DNA of 64,000 nucleotides from Caldilineaceae bacterium (GTDB taxonomy: Bacteria; Chloroflexota; Anaerolineae; Caldilineales; Caldilineaceae): assembly GCA_020846635.1 (NCBI GenBank), contig JADLDO010000064.1, positions 124,001 to 188,000 of the forward strand. Direction: 5' to 3'. Positions within the stretch are counted from its first letter, which is position 1; the number at the start of each line of letters is the position of its first letter. Below, piece after piece: positions 33,880-42,612 of this stretch. A model generated the notes under the pieces. That model was not told the DNA's origin, did no database searches, and saw nothing but the letters and a program-made list of their open reading frames with translations. A program made the translations under genes and the position numbers.

Positions 33880-35487
33880 ATGGCAAATGCCATCGTTGCT
33901 CCCCAGCCTATCGCGGTGGAAGAAGGAGCCAAAGTTCTCATGGCGGGCGGCAACGCCATTGATGCTGCCGTGACTGCCGCCTTTGTCCAGGCCATCGTGG
34001 ATCCCCACTCCTGTGGAATCGGTGGTTATATGTTGGTCAACCTTCACTTGGCAGGCGATCAGCGACCAGTCGGGATCGATGCGCCCGCCCTGGCGGGAAG
34101 CAAAACCTCGCCCACCATGTGGGAAGATAAGCTGCTGCGTCCAAATCCAGACGGTTGGGGCTATTTTTTGGAAGGCAAAGTCAACGACGCCGGCTATACC
34201 TCCATCTGCATTCCAGGCTGGATCAAAGGCATGGCTGCCATTCTCGAACGCTATGGCACGATCTCTTGGGCTGACGCCATCGCTCCAGCCATCCGCGTAG
34301 CGACCGAAGGTTGGGTTGTCAGCGAATTCCGCGCCAACACCTGGAAGCGCAAGGCTGCCTATCCTGAAGCCACTTCGCTGCGCGACTATATCACCATGCA
34401 CGCCGAAGCCAGCCGCATCTATCTCAAACCCGATGGCGATACCTATGACAAGGGCGAAATCATCTGCAATCCCGACTACGCGGCGACACTCCAACACTTG
34501 GCGGCGCATGGGCCGGAAGATTTTTACACAGGCGATCTCGCTGCGCGCATGGCTTCCGATCTCGCCGCCAACGGCAGCAATGTCACCACTGAAGACCTGG
34601 CTGAGTATACGATACGCGAGGACAGGATCGTCACCGGAACCTACCGCGACTACACCATCACCAGCGCCGCCTCGCCCCACGGTGGGCCTACCCTCATTGC
34701 CATCCTCAACATCTTGGAAGGCTTCGACCTGCCCGCGATGGGTCATAATACCCCTGACTATATCTATACCGTGGGCATGGCAATGAAAGCCGCCTTTGCC
34801 GACCGCAACCCCTACATGGCAGACCCGCTTTTTAGCGAAGTGCCGGAGCAGTGGATGATGTCGAAAGAGCGCGCCGCTCACTGGCGCGACCGCATCAAGG
34901 CAGGTGAACAGATCGAGGTCAGTTTCACCCCCACAGGCACGCCCGATACCACCCAAGTAACCGTGGTAGACAACCAGGGCAACTGCATATCGCTCACCCA
35001 CTCACTCGGCTCTTCCTCTGGCGTCATCACACCGGGCATGGGCTTTATGTATAACAACTCGATGGTCAATTTCTATCCCATTTCGGGCCATCCCAATTCG
35101 ATTGCCCCGCGCAAATCGCGCACCACTGGCATGGCTCCTACCATTGTCTACAAGGGCGATAAGCCTGTGCTGGTGTTGGGCGCGCCCGGTGCAACACGCA
35201 TCATCACCTCGATCCTCCAGGTCATCACCAATGTCCTAGATTTCGGCATGAACGCCACCGAAGCCACGCACGCACCCCGGATTGATTGCCAGGTGGGGGC
35301 CATCCGCGCCCACATGCGTATTCCCGAATATGTCCTGGCCGAAGTACGCCGCCGCCATCCCATCGTGCATATCCCCCAGAGTCATGGCGGCTTTGCGCTC
35401 GTCCATGCCATCACTATCGACCCTGTGACAGGAAAGCTAGCAGGTGGGGCCGATTCCGGTGCGGATGGCATGGCCCTGGTTGTATAG
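33880..35487 (+). CDS. Gamma-glutamyltransferase family protein
   Basis: A 535-residue N-terminal-nucleophile hydrolase. The start is the ATG at 33880, with GCAGGAG 8 bases upstream; the frame stays open further upstream but without family similarity. 'GGNAIDAAVTAAFVQAIVDPHSCGIGGYM' is the family N-terminal signature. The self-cleavage site is D356/T357 in 'PDTTQVTVVD': the nucleophile Thr is kept but the TTH motif reads TTQ. No signal peptide, so it is probably cytoplasmic, unlike classic periplasmic GGT. It may act on a glutathione-like or acyl-amino-acid substrate. It is followed by the FMN reductase after 73 bases. Confidence 0.88.
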   Translation: MANAIVAPQPIAVEEGAKVLMAGGNAIDAAVTAAFVQAIVDPHSCGIGGYMLVNLHLAGDQRPVGIDAPALAGSKTSPTMWEDKLLRPNPDGWGYFLEGKVNDAGYTSICIPGWIKGMAAILERYGTISWADAIAPAIRVATEGWVVSEFRANTWKRKAAYPEATSLRDYITMHAEASRIYLKPDGDTYDKGEIICNPDYAATLQHLAAHGPEDFYTGDLAARMASDLAANGSNVTTEDLAEYTIREDRIVTGTYRDYTITSAASPHGGPTLIAILNILEGFDLPAMGHNTPDYIYTVGMAMKAAFADRNPYMADPLFSEVPEQWMMSKERAAHWRDRIKAGEQIEVSFTPTGTPDTTQVTVVDNQGNCISLTHSLGSSSGVITPGMGFMYNNSMVNFYPISGHPNSIAPRKSRTTGMAPTIVYKGDKPVLVLGAPGATRIITSILQVITNVLDFGMNATEATHAPRIDCQVGAIRAHMRIPEYVLAEVRRRHPIVHIPQSHGGFALVHAITIDPVTGKLAGGADSGADGMALVV

Positions 35488-35560
35488 CGTGAACTGTTCG
35501 ATACAGCCCGCATGACAACAAATTGAAACCAAACGCAATCCTTATTTTCAGGAGTAAGTT

Positions 35561-36127
35561 GTGACCGAACCTATAACCGTTGCTGCTTTTGCCGGAAGCC
35601 TGCGGCGCAAATCCCATAACCGCGGCTTGCTGCGTGCCGCCGCGGAGCTTGCCCCGGACTACATGACGATCAACATTGTCGATCTCGCGCCGATCCCCTT
35701 GTACAACGGCGAGTTGGATGGGCCGAACAGGCCCGCAGCAGTGCAAGAGTTTCTAAATCGGTTGAATGTGGCAGATGCGCTGCTCATCGCCTGCCCGGAG
35801 TATAATTACTCTGTCACCGGCGTGCTCAAAAATGCGCTAGATTGGGCCTCGCGCCAGCCAACGCCCGACCAGCCCCCTTCCATTCAAGGCAAACCCGCGG
35901 CGATCATGGGCGCGGGCGGACGCTACGGCACTGTGCGCGCCCAACAGCACTTGCGCTATATCCTTCTCCACAACGATGTCAAAGTGCTCAACAAACCTGA
36001 AATTATGGTCGTGCGCTCCGGTGATGCAGCTGACAGCGACGGCAACATCATCGACCAGACCGTTCGCAACCAAGTCGAAGAATTAGTCCACGCACTTTAC
36101 AAGTGGACCATTCAACTACGAAAATAA
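35561..36127 (+). CDS. NADPH-dependent FMN reductase-family flavoprotein
   Basis: A 188-residue flavodoxin-fold protein of the FMN_red group. FMN phosphate binding is at 'AGSLRRKSHNRGLLR' and the flavin loop at 'CPEYNYSVTGVLKNALDWASR', followed by 'GKPAAIMGAGGRYGTVRAQQHLR'. Such enzymes reduce quinones, chromate, azo dyes or free flavin; the true substrate is unknown. The start codon is GTG at 35561 with AGGAG 7 bases upstream. It precedes purL by 9 bases, so it is probably in the purine transcript, though no role in that pathway is known. Confidence 0.9.
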   Translation: MTEPITVAAFAGSLRRKSHNRGLLRAAAELAPDYMTINIVDLAPIPLYNGELDGPNRPAAVQEFLNRLNVADALLIACPEYNYSVTGVLKNALDWASRQPTPDQPPSIQGKPAAIMGAGGRYGTVRAQQHLRYILLHNDVKVLNKPEIMVVRSGDAADSDGNIIDQTVRNQVEELVHALYKWTIQLRK

Positions 36128-36136
36128 TACCGATCC

Positions 36137-39007
36137 ATGCCAATCCGTATTGAAGTCCAGAGTCCACATGCCTCGGCGGCAAATGCCATCCTCCACGGCG
36201 CTGCCGCACTGGGCATTGACGGGCTGCGCGGCTGCACCCTTGCCCGCCTCTACTTTATCGAACATGACTTAACCGAGGCCGAAATCAATCGCCTCTGTAC
36301 CATGCTCCTGGTTGACCCTGTCACCGAACAGGCCCGCTGGCGATCCGTTGATGCGCCCACGCCACCATCCGAGCAAGCATCGGGCCAACAGATCGTCGAA
36401 GTCACCTTTCGTCCTGGCGTCACCGATGTCCCCGCACGCGAGCTTGCGCGCAGCATGGCAGAGATCGGCATCGAGGGGGGTGAGGTCGTCACCGGCACAC
36501 GCTACGAACTCGAAGGCGAGTTGGATACTGCCGAAGTGCGCCGTCTCGCCCGCCAACTTCTCAGCAACGAAACCGTCCAGCATTTCAGCCTGGAGCCGGT
36601 TATCCCCCACTTTGGAGTCGCCGCCGCTGCCAGCGGGGAAGTCGAGCGCGTGGCCCTAACCGGGTTGAGCGATGAAGAACTGCTCGCACTCAGCCGTCGC
36701 CGCCTGCTCTCACTCGATGCCAATGAAATGCGCGCCATCCAGGATTTCTATGACCAGTTGGGGCGTGCGCCGACCGATGTTGAACTGGAAACGCTCGCCC
36801 AAACCTGGTCCGAACATTGCGTTCACAAAACCTTCCGCGCCCAAATCGACTTTACTTGGGAAGACAGCACCGGGGAAGTGGTCAGCAAGGAGGTCATAGA
36901 CGGCTTGCTTCGCACCTATATCCGCGCCGCAACTGACGCCGTCTATCCCACTTGGCTGCACTCCGCCTTTGTAGACAATGCCGGGATCATCGCCTTTGAC
37001 GATACGCATGACCTCGCCTTTAAGGTGGAAACGCACAACCATCCCTCTGCCCTCGAACCCTTTGGCGGAGCCAATACCGGCGTGGGCGGCGTCGTGCGCG
37101 ACATTTTGGGTGTCTCGGCGCGCCCGATTGCTGCCACCAACGTTCTCTGCTTTGGCCCACAGGAGTATCCCCACAGCCAGCTACCGGCAGGGCTGCTCCA
37201 CCCCCAGCGCATTGCATCGGGTGTCGTCGCGGGCATCGCTGACTATGGCAACAAGCTAGGGCTCCCCACCGTCAACGGCTCCGTTCTCTATGATGAAGGC
37301 TATCTCGGTAACCCGCTCGTCTTTTGCGGCTGCGCGGGCCTGCTGCCCACCGGCAGCCATCCCACCAGCCCGCAAGCCGGCGATCATGTCGTCGTGTTGG
37401 GCGGGCGCACAGGCCGCGATGGCCTGCATGGAGCCACCTTCTCCTCTGCTGAATTGACCCATGACACCAGTGAGACGGCTGGAAGTGCTGTCCAGATCGG
37501 CGACCCTATCACCGAAAAAGGGTTGATCGAACTGATTGAAGCCGCGCGCGATGCCTCGCTCTACACTGCCATTACCGATTGTGGCGCGGGGGGGCTTTCC
37601 TCGGCGGTAGGTGAAATGGGTGAGTCGTTGGGCGTGGATGTCGAGCTGACCAACGTCCTCCTCAAATACCCTGGCCTGGTTCCCTGGGAGATCTGGCTAT
37701 CGGAGGCGCAAGAACGGCTGGTGATCGCCGTTCCCTCCGAAAACCTGCCTCGCTTGCACGAACTGGCAAAGCTCTGGGATGTCGAGGTCAGCGTGCTTGG
37801 CACTTTCACAGGCGATGGCGATCTGCGCGTGCGCTATGCGGGTGAGGTGGTGGCGGATCTGCCAATGGAATTCCTCCACGATGGTCTGCCACGCCGCTAT
37901 ATGAATGCACTCTGGCGTGAACCGGCTCAGCCCGCGGCTAGCCCGGTCATCAAGGATGCGCCGAATGATCTGCTCCTGCGGATGCTCGCCCACCCGAATA
38001 TCGCCAGCAAAGAGAAGATTGTGCGCCGCTATGACCACGAAGTGCGCGGCGGAAGCATCGTTCGCCCCTTTGGGGGTCCCGAAATGGATGGCCCCAACGA
38101 CGCCGCAGTCCTGAAACCGCTTGGCACCTGGGATCACACGCGTGCCTTTGCCTTGAGCGCGGGCATCAACCCGCAGATCGGGCGCAACGACCCCTACGCG
38201 ATGGCAATCAGCGCCATTGACGAGGCGATCCGCAACGCAGTTGCCGTCGGTGCTGACCCCGACCAACTCGCCATTCTCGACAACTTCTGTTGGGGCAATC
38301 CCACCTTGCCCGACCGCTTGGGTGCGCTCGTGCGTACCTGCCAGGGCTGCTATGATGGCGCGCTGGCCTATCGCGCGCCCTTTATCTCCGGCAAGGACAG
38401 CCTCTACAACGAATACAATGGTACTCCCATCCCAGGCACGCTGCTCATCTCTGCCATTGCCATCGTGCCCGACATGAATTGTACGGTGACTGCTCCCTGC
38501 AAGAGTCCGGGCAATCTGCTCTATCTGGTCGGCAGCACCCACGATGAGCTAGGCGGCTCGCTGCTCCACTCGCTCTATGGCAGCACAGCAGGCAAAGCGC
38601 CTGGCCTGCCCGATCAAGGGCTTGAAACCTACCGCCGCCTGCATCAAGCCATGTGCAATCACCTGATCCACGCTTGCCATGACCTCAGCGAAGGCGGCTT
38701 GGCCCTCGCCCTCGCCGAAATGGCTCTGGGCGGGCGGCTCGGTATCGAAGCCGATATTCCCTCCTCTGGTCTCTCGCCAATCAGTGCGCTCTTTGCCGAA
38801 AGCAACGGACGCTTGGTGGTGGAAGTCGCGCCAGAGGATGCCCTTGCGCTGGAAGCGACGCTAGCCGGTTCCTCATTCACGCGCTTGGGCGTCGTCACCG
38901 AGCGACAGCAATTCTCGCTTGCCGTCGATGGAACCCCCACCATCGATCTTTCTGTTGCGGAGTTGGTCAGCGCCTGGTCGCGCCAACCCGAAGGAGTCAC
39001 CCCATGA
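36137..39007 (+). CDS. purL: FGAM synthase: two PurS-like domains fused to PurL
   Basis: Converts FGAR to FGAM in purine synthesis. The 956-residue protein begins with two PurS-like domains: residues about 2-68 ('RIEVQSPHASAANAILHGAA' to 'LLVDPVTEQARW') and about 84-154 ('QIVEVTFRPGVTDVPARELA' to 'LLSNETVQHFSLEP'). From about 170 it is a PurL of the small bacterial type, with 'QTWSEHC' (H227, C228), 'KVETHNHPSALEPFGGANTGVGGVVRD' and later AIR-synthase-like repeats. No separate purS gene exists nearby, fitting the fusion. PurQ overlaps its end by 4 bases, so the two subunits are made together. Confidence 0.93.
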   Translation: MPIRIEVQSPHASAANAILHGAAALGIDGLRGCTLARLYFIEHDLTEAEINRLCTMLLVDPVTEQARWRSVDAPTPPSEQASGQQIVEVTFRPGVTDVPARELARSMAEIGIEGGEVVTGTRYELEGELDTAEVRRLARQLLSNETVQHFSLEPVIPHFGVAAAASGEVERVALTGLSDEELLALSRRRLLSLDANEMRAIQDFYDQLGRAPTDVELETLAQTWSEHCVHKTFRAQIDFTWEDSTGEVVSKEVIDGLLRTYIRAATDAVYPTWLHSAFVDNAGIIAFDDTHDLAFKVETHNHPSALEPFGGANTGVGGVVRDILGVSARPIAATNVLCFGPQEYPHSQLPAGLLHPQRIASGVVAGIADYGNKLGLPTVNGSVLYDEGYLGNPLVFCGCAGLLPTGSHPTSPQAGDHVVVLGGRTGRDGLHGATFSSAELTHDTSETAGSAVQIGDPITEKGLIELIEAARDASLYTAITDCGAGGLSSAVGEMGESLGVDVELTNVLLKYPGLVPWEIWLSEAQERLVIAVPSENLPRLHELAKLWDVEVSVLGTFTGDGDLRVRYAGEVVADLPMEFLHDGLPRRYMNALWREPAQPAASPVIKDAPNDLLLRMLAHPNIASKEKIVRRYDHEVRGGSIVRPFGGPEMDGPNDAAVLKPLGTWDHTRAFALSAGINPQIGRNDPYAMAISAIDEAIRNAVAVGADPDQLAILDNFCWGNPTLPDRLGALVRTCQGCYDGALAYRAPFISGKDSLYNEYNGTPIPGTLLISAIAIVPDMNCTVTAPCKSPGNLLYLVGSTHDELGGSLLHSLYGSTAGKAPGLPDQGLETYRRLHQAMCNHLIHACHDLSEGGLALALAEMALGGRLGIEADIPSSGLSPISALFAESNGRLVVEVAPEDALALEATLAGSSFTRLGVVTERQQFSLAVDGTPTIDLSVAELVSAWSRQPEGVTP

Positions 39008-39804
39008 GCCGGCCCAAAATTCTGATTCTCCATGTCTCCGGCACCAACCGCGATGCTGAAGCCGCCCGCGCCGCTGAACTGGCGGGAGGCGCACCGGAGA
39101 TCGTTCACATCAACCAGTTGCGCCAGGGCGAACGCAAGTTGGATGACTATGCCATGCTGCTCTTACCCGGCGGCTTCTCCTATGGGGATGCCCTGGGGGC
39201 TGGCGCACGCCTCGCCCTAGACCTGCGCGTCTACTTTGAAGACCAACTGCACGAATTCGTGGATCGCGGGCGTCTGGTCCTCGGCATCTGCAACGGATTC
39301 CAAACGCTAGTCAAATACGGATTGTTACCCGGCGACCCGGCAGCGATGCAGCAGGACAACAGGGAAACAGTTACCCGCCGCGTCACCCTCACCGAAAATG
39401 CTTCCGGTCACTTCGAGTGCCGCTGGGTACATCTCCAAGTCAACCCAAACACTCCCGCAACCTACCTAGCACAGATCGATGACTTGATTTTCTGCCCGGT
39501 AGCCCACGGTGAAGGCAATTTTCAAGTGGTCGATGAGATCACGCTCAACGCGCTGGCGAAAGATAATCTGATCGCCTTTCGCTACGTGGACGAGGAGGGA
39601 AGGCCCATTGGTGGCGTCTACCCAGACAACCCCAATGGTTCCGTGGCAGATATTGCGGGCATCACCAACGCACAGGGCAACGTGGTCGGCCTCATGCCCC
39701 ATCCTGAAGACCATATCTTGCCCATCCAAAATCCCTTAGGGCGCAGCAGCCGTCTCGGCCTGCCCCTCTTCCGCTCCATGATCGACGCCGCCGGAAAGGG
39801 ATGA
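39004..39804 (+). CDS. purQ: FGAM synthase glutaminase subunit
   Basis: Class I glutamine amidotransferase that feeds ammonia to PurL. The 266-residue protein carries the nucleophile C96 in 'LGICNGFQ', the oxyanion loop 'LLPGGFSYGDALGAG' and the His/Glu pair in 'GLMPHPED'. 'VAHGEGNF' is typical of PurQ. At 266 residues it is longer than many bacterial PurQ proteins (about 225), like the forms found with small PurL. ATGA overlap with purL. Confidence 0.95.
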   Translation: MSRPKILILHVSGTNRDAEAARAAELAGGAPEIVHINQLRQGERKLDDYAMLLLPGGFSYGDALGAGARLALDLRVYFEDQLHEFVDRGRLVLGICNGFQTLVKYGLLPGDPAAMQQDNRETVTRRVTLTENASGHFECRWVHLQVNPNTPATYLAQIDDLIFCPVAHGEGNFQVVDEITLNALAKDNLIAFRYVDEEGRPIGGVYPDNPNGSVADIAGITNAQGNVVGLMPHPEDHILPIQNPLGRSSRLGLPLFRSMIDAAGKG

Positions 39805-39848
39805 ATTATGAAGAATGAAAGTCAGCAATCCTTCTTCATCACTCATCC
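39799..39848. repeat. Inverted pair of GGATGA-type junction repeats between purQ and purC
   Basis: Plus-strand copy at 39799-39813 (13 of 15 to the consensus) and minus-strand copy at 39834-39848 (identical to copy 1 at 26823-26837). Together they can fold into an imperfect hairpin of about 19 bp spanning the purQ stop codon, ending 21 bases before purC. It may be an mRNA stability or partial termination element, or a remnant of repeat insertion. Confidence 0.6.
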
Positions 39849-39869
39849 TTCCTAAAATGAGGTAACTCC

Positions 39870-40847
39870 ATGCTTGACCAAGCCGCTCTGCGCCGTGCCT
39901 TACCCTATGCACTCGACGGTGTTGATCTTCCCTTCCTCGGCCCCAAGTCCCAGGGCAAAGTGCGCGACATTTACCGGCGCGGCGACGAACTGATCCTTGT
40001 CACCACCGATCGCCTCTCGGCCTTCGACCGCATCTTGGGGCTGGTTCCCTACAAAGGGCAAGTGCTAAACCAACTCGCCGCCTTCTGGTTCGAGGAGACG
40101 CAAGATATTCTCCCCAACCATCTGCTCGACCTGCCTGATCCCAACGTCGCGGTTGTGCGCGCCTGTACGCCCCTGCCCGTCGAGGTCGTGGTGCGCGGCT
40201 ACATCTCCGGCGTCACCCAAACCGCGCTCTGGTATCGCTACAGCCAGGGGGAACGCAATATCTATGGCATCGACTTTCCTGATGGCCTGCACAAGAATGA
40301 CCCGCTGCCTACCCCCGTCATCACCCCCACCACCAAAGCCCGCGATGGCGGACACGACGAGCGCATTACCAGCGCTGAGATCGTATCGAGGGGATTGATT
40401 GAGGCAAAGCTGTGGGAGCATGTCAGCGACGCCGCCATTGCCATCTTCCAGCGCGGCCAAGCCATTGCCCAACAGGGCGGGCTGATCCTGGTGGATACCA
40501 AGTATGAATTTGGCGTGGATGCCGCAGGCAAGCTCGTGCTGATCGATGAGGTTCACACACCCGACTCCAGCCGTTTCTGGCGCGCTGACACCTATGCCAG
40601 CCGCCACAGCGCGGGCGAAGAGCCGGAGAACTTCGACAAGGAGTTCATCCGCCTCTACTACGTAGCGCAAGGCTACCGCGGCGATGGCGAACCCTTCCCC
40701 ATGCCGCCCGAATTGGCTGTCCAGGCTGCCGAACGCTATATCACCACCTACGAAATGATCACCCAGCGCGCCTTCATCCCAGGCGATCTGCCTGCCGCCC
40801 CGCGCATCGCCCAAGCCATGCAGAAAAGGATGAGGGATGAAGGATGA
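39870..40847 (+). CDS. purC: SAICAR synthase
   Basis: Joins aspartate to CAIR with ATP. The 325-residue protein is of the longer, yeast-like type. Motifs: 'GPKSQGKVRDIYRRGDELILVTTDRLSAFD' at the ATP site, 'PVEVVVRGYISG', 'PTPVITPTTKA' and 'DTKYEFGVD...LIDEVHTPDSSRFW'. The last residues (RMRDEG) are encoded by a GGATGA-type junction repeat that runs into purE. A GAGGTAA lies before the ATG at 39870. Confidence 0.96.
   Translation: MLDQAALRRALPYALDGVDLPFLGPKSQGKVRDIYRRGDELILVTTDRLSAFDRILGLVPYKGQVLNQLAAFWFEETQDILPNHLLDLPDPNVAVVRACTPLPVEVVVRGYISGVTQTALWYRYSQGERNIYGIDFPDGLHKNDPLPTPVITPTTKARDGGHDERITSAEIVSRGLIEAKLWEHVSDAAIAIFQRGQAIAQQGGLILVDTKYEFGVDAAGKLVLIDEVHTPDSSRFWRADTYASRHSAGEEPENFDKEFIRLYYVAQGYRGDGEPFPMPPELAVQAAERYITTYEMITQRAFIPGDLPAAPRIAQAMQKRMRDEG
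40828..40842 (+). repeat. GGATGA-type junction repeat, purC/purE
   Basis: Matches 14 of 15 bases of copy 1, followed by one further GGATGAA unit to 40848. It encodes the last residues of PurC and lies just before the purE ribosome binding site. Confidence 0.55.
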
Positions 40848-40861
40848 AAGAGGAGAAAACC

Positions 40862-41368
40862 GTGAGTGAACCCACCCCGCTAGTCGGCGTCATTATGGGC
40901 AGCAAGTCCGACTGGGAAACGATGCGTCACGCGGCTGAGATGCTGCGCGACTTCAACGTGCCGCATGAATGTCGCGTCGTTTCGGCGCATCGCACCCCCG
41001 AATGGATGGTCGAATACGCCGATCAGGCCGAGAACCGCGGCCTCCAGGTCATCATCGCCGGAGCCGGCGGCGCGGCCCATCTACCCGGCATGGTGGCAGG
41101 ACACACGCTTCTGCCGGTGATTGGCGTCCCCATCCAAAGCCGCGCCCTCAATGGCCTCGATTCGCTGCTTTCAATTGTGCAGATGCCCGCGGGCGTTCCG
41201 GTCGCGACGATGGCGATTGGTCGCGCCGGTGCAACCAATGCCGCCCTCTTTGCCATTGCCATCCTCGGGGCAGCGCATCCTGCTCTGCGCGTCGCCCTGG
41301 CAAGTTTCCGCGCCGAACGCGCCGCACAGGTGCTAGATGAAGTCTTAACACTGGACGATCCGGCCTGA
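40862..41368 (+). CDS. purE: N5-carboxyaminoimidazole ribonucleotide mutase
   Basis: Rearranges N5-CAIR to CAIR. The 168-residue protein carries 'GVIMGSKSDWETM', 'RVVSAHRTPEWM' and 'IIAGAGGAAHLPGMVAGHTLLPVIGVP'. The start is taken as GTG at 40862 because AGAGGAG (40849-40855) sits 6-7 bases upstream; an ATG at 40844 overlapping the purC stop would add six residues. PurK follows 5 bases later, as expected for the two-step bacterial route. Confidence 0.94.
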   Translation: MSEPTPLVGVIMGSKSDWETMRHAAEMLRDFNVPHECRVVSAHRTPEWMVEYADQAENRGLQVIIAGAGGAAHLPGMVAGHTLLPVIGVPIQSRALNGLDSLLSIVQMPAGVPVATMAIGRAGATNAALFAIAILGAAHPALRVALASFRAERAAQVLDEVLTLDDPA

Positions 41369-41373
41369 GTTTT

Positions 41374-42594
41374 ATGACAACCAACAAGCACCAACCTATT
41401 CTGCCGGGCGCGACCATTGGCGTCTTTGGCTCCGGCCAACTGGGACGCATGATGGCGCTCGCCGCGCGGCCAATGGGCTACCGCATCCACACCTATTCCC
41501 CCGACCGCGACTCCCCCACCGGGCAAGTCGCCGATCGCGAGGTGGTGGCAGATTATGAGAATGAAGACGCCCTGGCTGACTTTGTGCGGCATGTGCAGGT
41601 GGTCACTTTTGAGTTTGAGAATGTCCCCGCACTCGTAGCAAAAGTCGCCGAAGCCGCGGGCGTCCCTGTGCGACCCGGCGCAACTGTGCTGCATACCGCC
41701 CAACAGCGAGCGCGCGAAAAGCAGTTTCTAGCCTCGGCAGGGCTTCCTGTCGCCCCATTTGCATTGGTCACAACACAAGTAGAACTTGAGGCCGCTCTTG
41801 CCCAGGTTGGTACGCCCGCCGTACTCAAGACCGCAGCCTTTGGCTATGACGGCAAGGGGCAGGTTCGCATTGATGAGGCCAGCCAAGCTGGCGATGCGTG
41901 GGCAACGCTCGGCGGGCAACCTGCCGTCCTCGAAGCCTTTATCAGCTTCCAGCACGAACTCTCTGTCGTGGCGGCGCGCGGGCTTGACGACAGTTTTGCC
42001 CACTACGGTGCGCTGGAGAATATCCATCGCAACCATATCCTCGACCTCACCATTGCCCCGGCGCGTATTCCCGGCCCGGTGGCGGCACAAGCCGTGGAAC
42101 TGGCGCGCGCAGTGCTAGAGAAAATGGACGTGGTCGGTGTACTGTGTGTAGAATTCTTTTGGGCCGGTGATGGCCGTCTCTTGATCAACGAGCTTGCGCC
42201 GCGACCGCACAATTCCGGCCATCTCACCATCGAGGCAGCACTCACCAGCCAGTTTGAGCAGCAGGTGCGCGCCATCTGTGGATTGCCATTGGGGTCAACC
42301 ACCCTGGTGCGCCCCGCAGCAATGGCGAACCTGTTGGGTGATTTGTGGCGTAACGGTGAGCCGGATTGGGCCGCGGCCTACGCCACTCCCGGTGTCAAGC
42401 TGCATTTGTATGGCAAGCAGAGTGCCCGCATTGGGCGCAAAATGGGCCATCTTACAGCCATTGCGCCCAATGTAGAGGATGCTATTGCTAACGTGCTGGC
42501 CGCGCGGCGCGCCTTGCAGCGTGATTCAGCCTTGAGCGATGTGACATCAACGGGGCAATCGACCAGCGGTGGCAGATCGACCAAGAATGAGTAA
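41374..42594 (+). CDS. purK: N5-carboxyaminoimidazole ribonucleotide synthase
   Basis: ATP-grasp enzyme that carboxylates AIR using bicarbonate. The 406-residue protein has the N-terminal 'TIGVFGSGQLGRMMALAARPMGY', ATP-grasp pieces 'PAVLKTAAFGYDGKGQVRI' and 'VEFFWAGDGRLLINELAPRPHNSGHLTIEA', and the C-terminal 'GVKLHLYGKQSARIGRKMGHL'. The last 30 residues are a low-complexity Ser/Thr-rich tail. It lies 18 bases before purF. Confidence 0.95.
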   Translation: MTTNKHQPILPGATIGVFGSGQLGRMMALAARPMGYRIHTYSPDRDSPTGQVADREVVADYENEDALADFVRHVQVVTFEFENVPALVAKVAEAAGVPVRPGATVLHTAQQRAREKQFLASAGLPVAPFALVTTQVELEAALAQVGTPAVLKTAAFGYDGKGQVRIDEASQAGDAWATLGGQPAVLEAFISFQHELSVVAARGLDDSFAHYGALENIHRNHILDLTIAPARIPGPVAAQAVELARAVLEKMDVVGVLCVEFFWAGDGRLLINELAPRPHNSGHLTIEAALTSQFEQQVRAICGLPLGSTTLVRPAAMANLLGDLWRNGEPDWAAAYATPGVKLHLYGKQSARIGRKMGHLTAIAPNVEDAIANVLAARRALQRDSALSDVTSTGQSTSGGRSTKNE

Positions 42595-42612
42595 ATCAAG
42601 GAGTTAGGGGCC

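Noticed and set aside
33796..35001. Minus-strand frame of 401 residues opposite the GGT-family gene
   Set aside because: Gly/Asp/Val-rich antisense reading with no motif; the plus strand has family signatures and a ribosome binding site.
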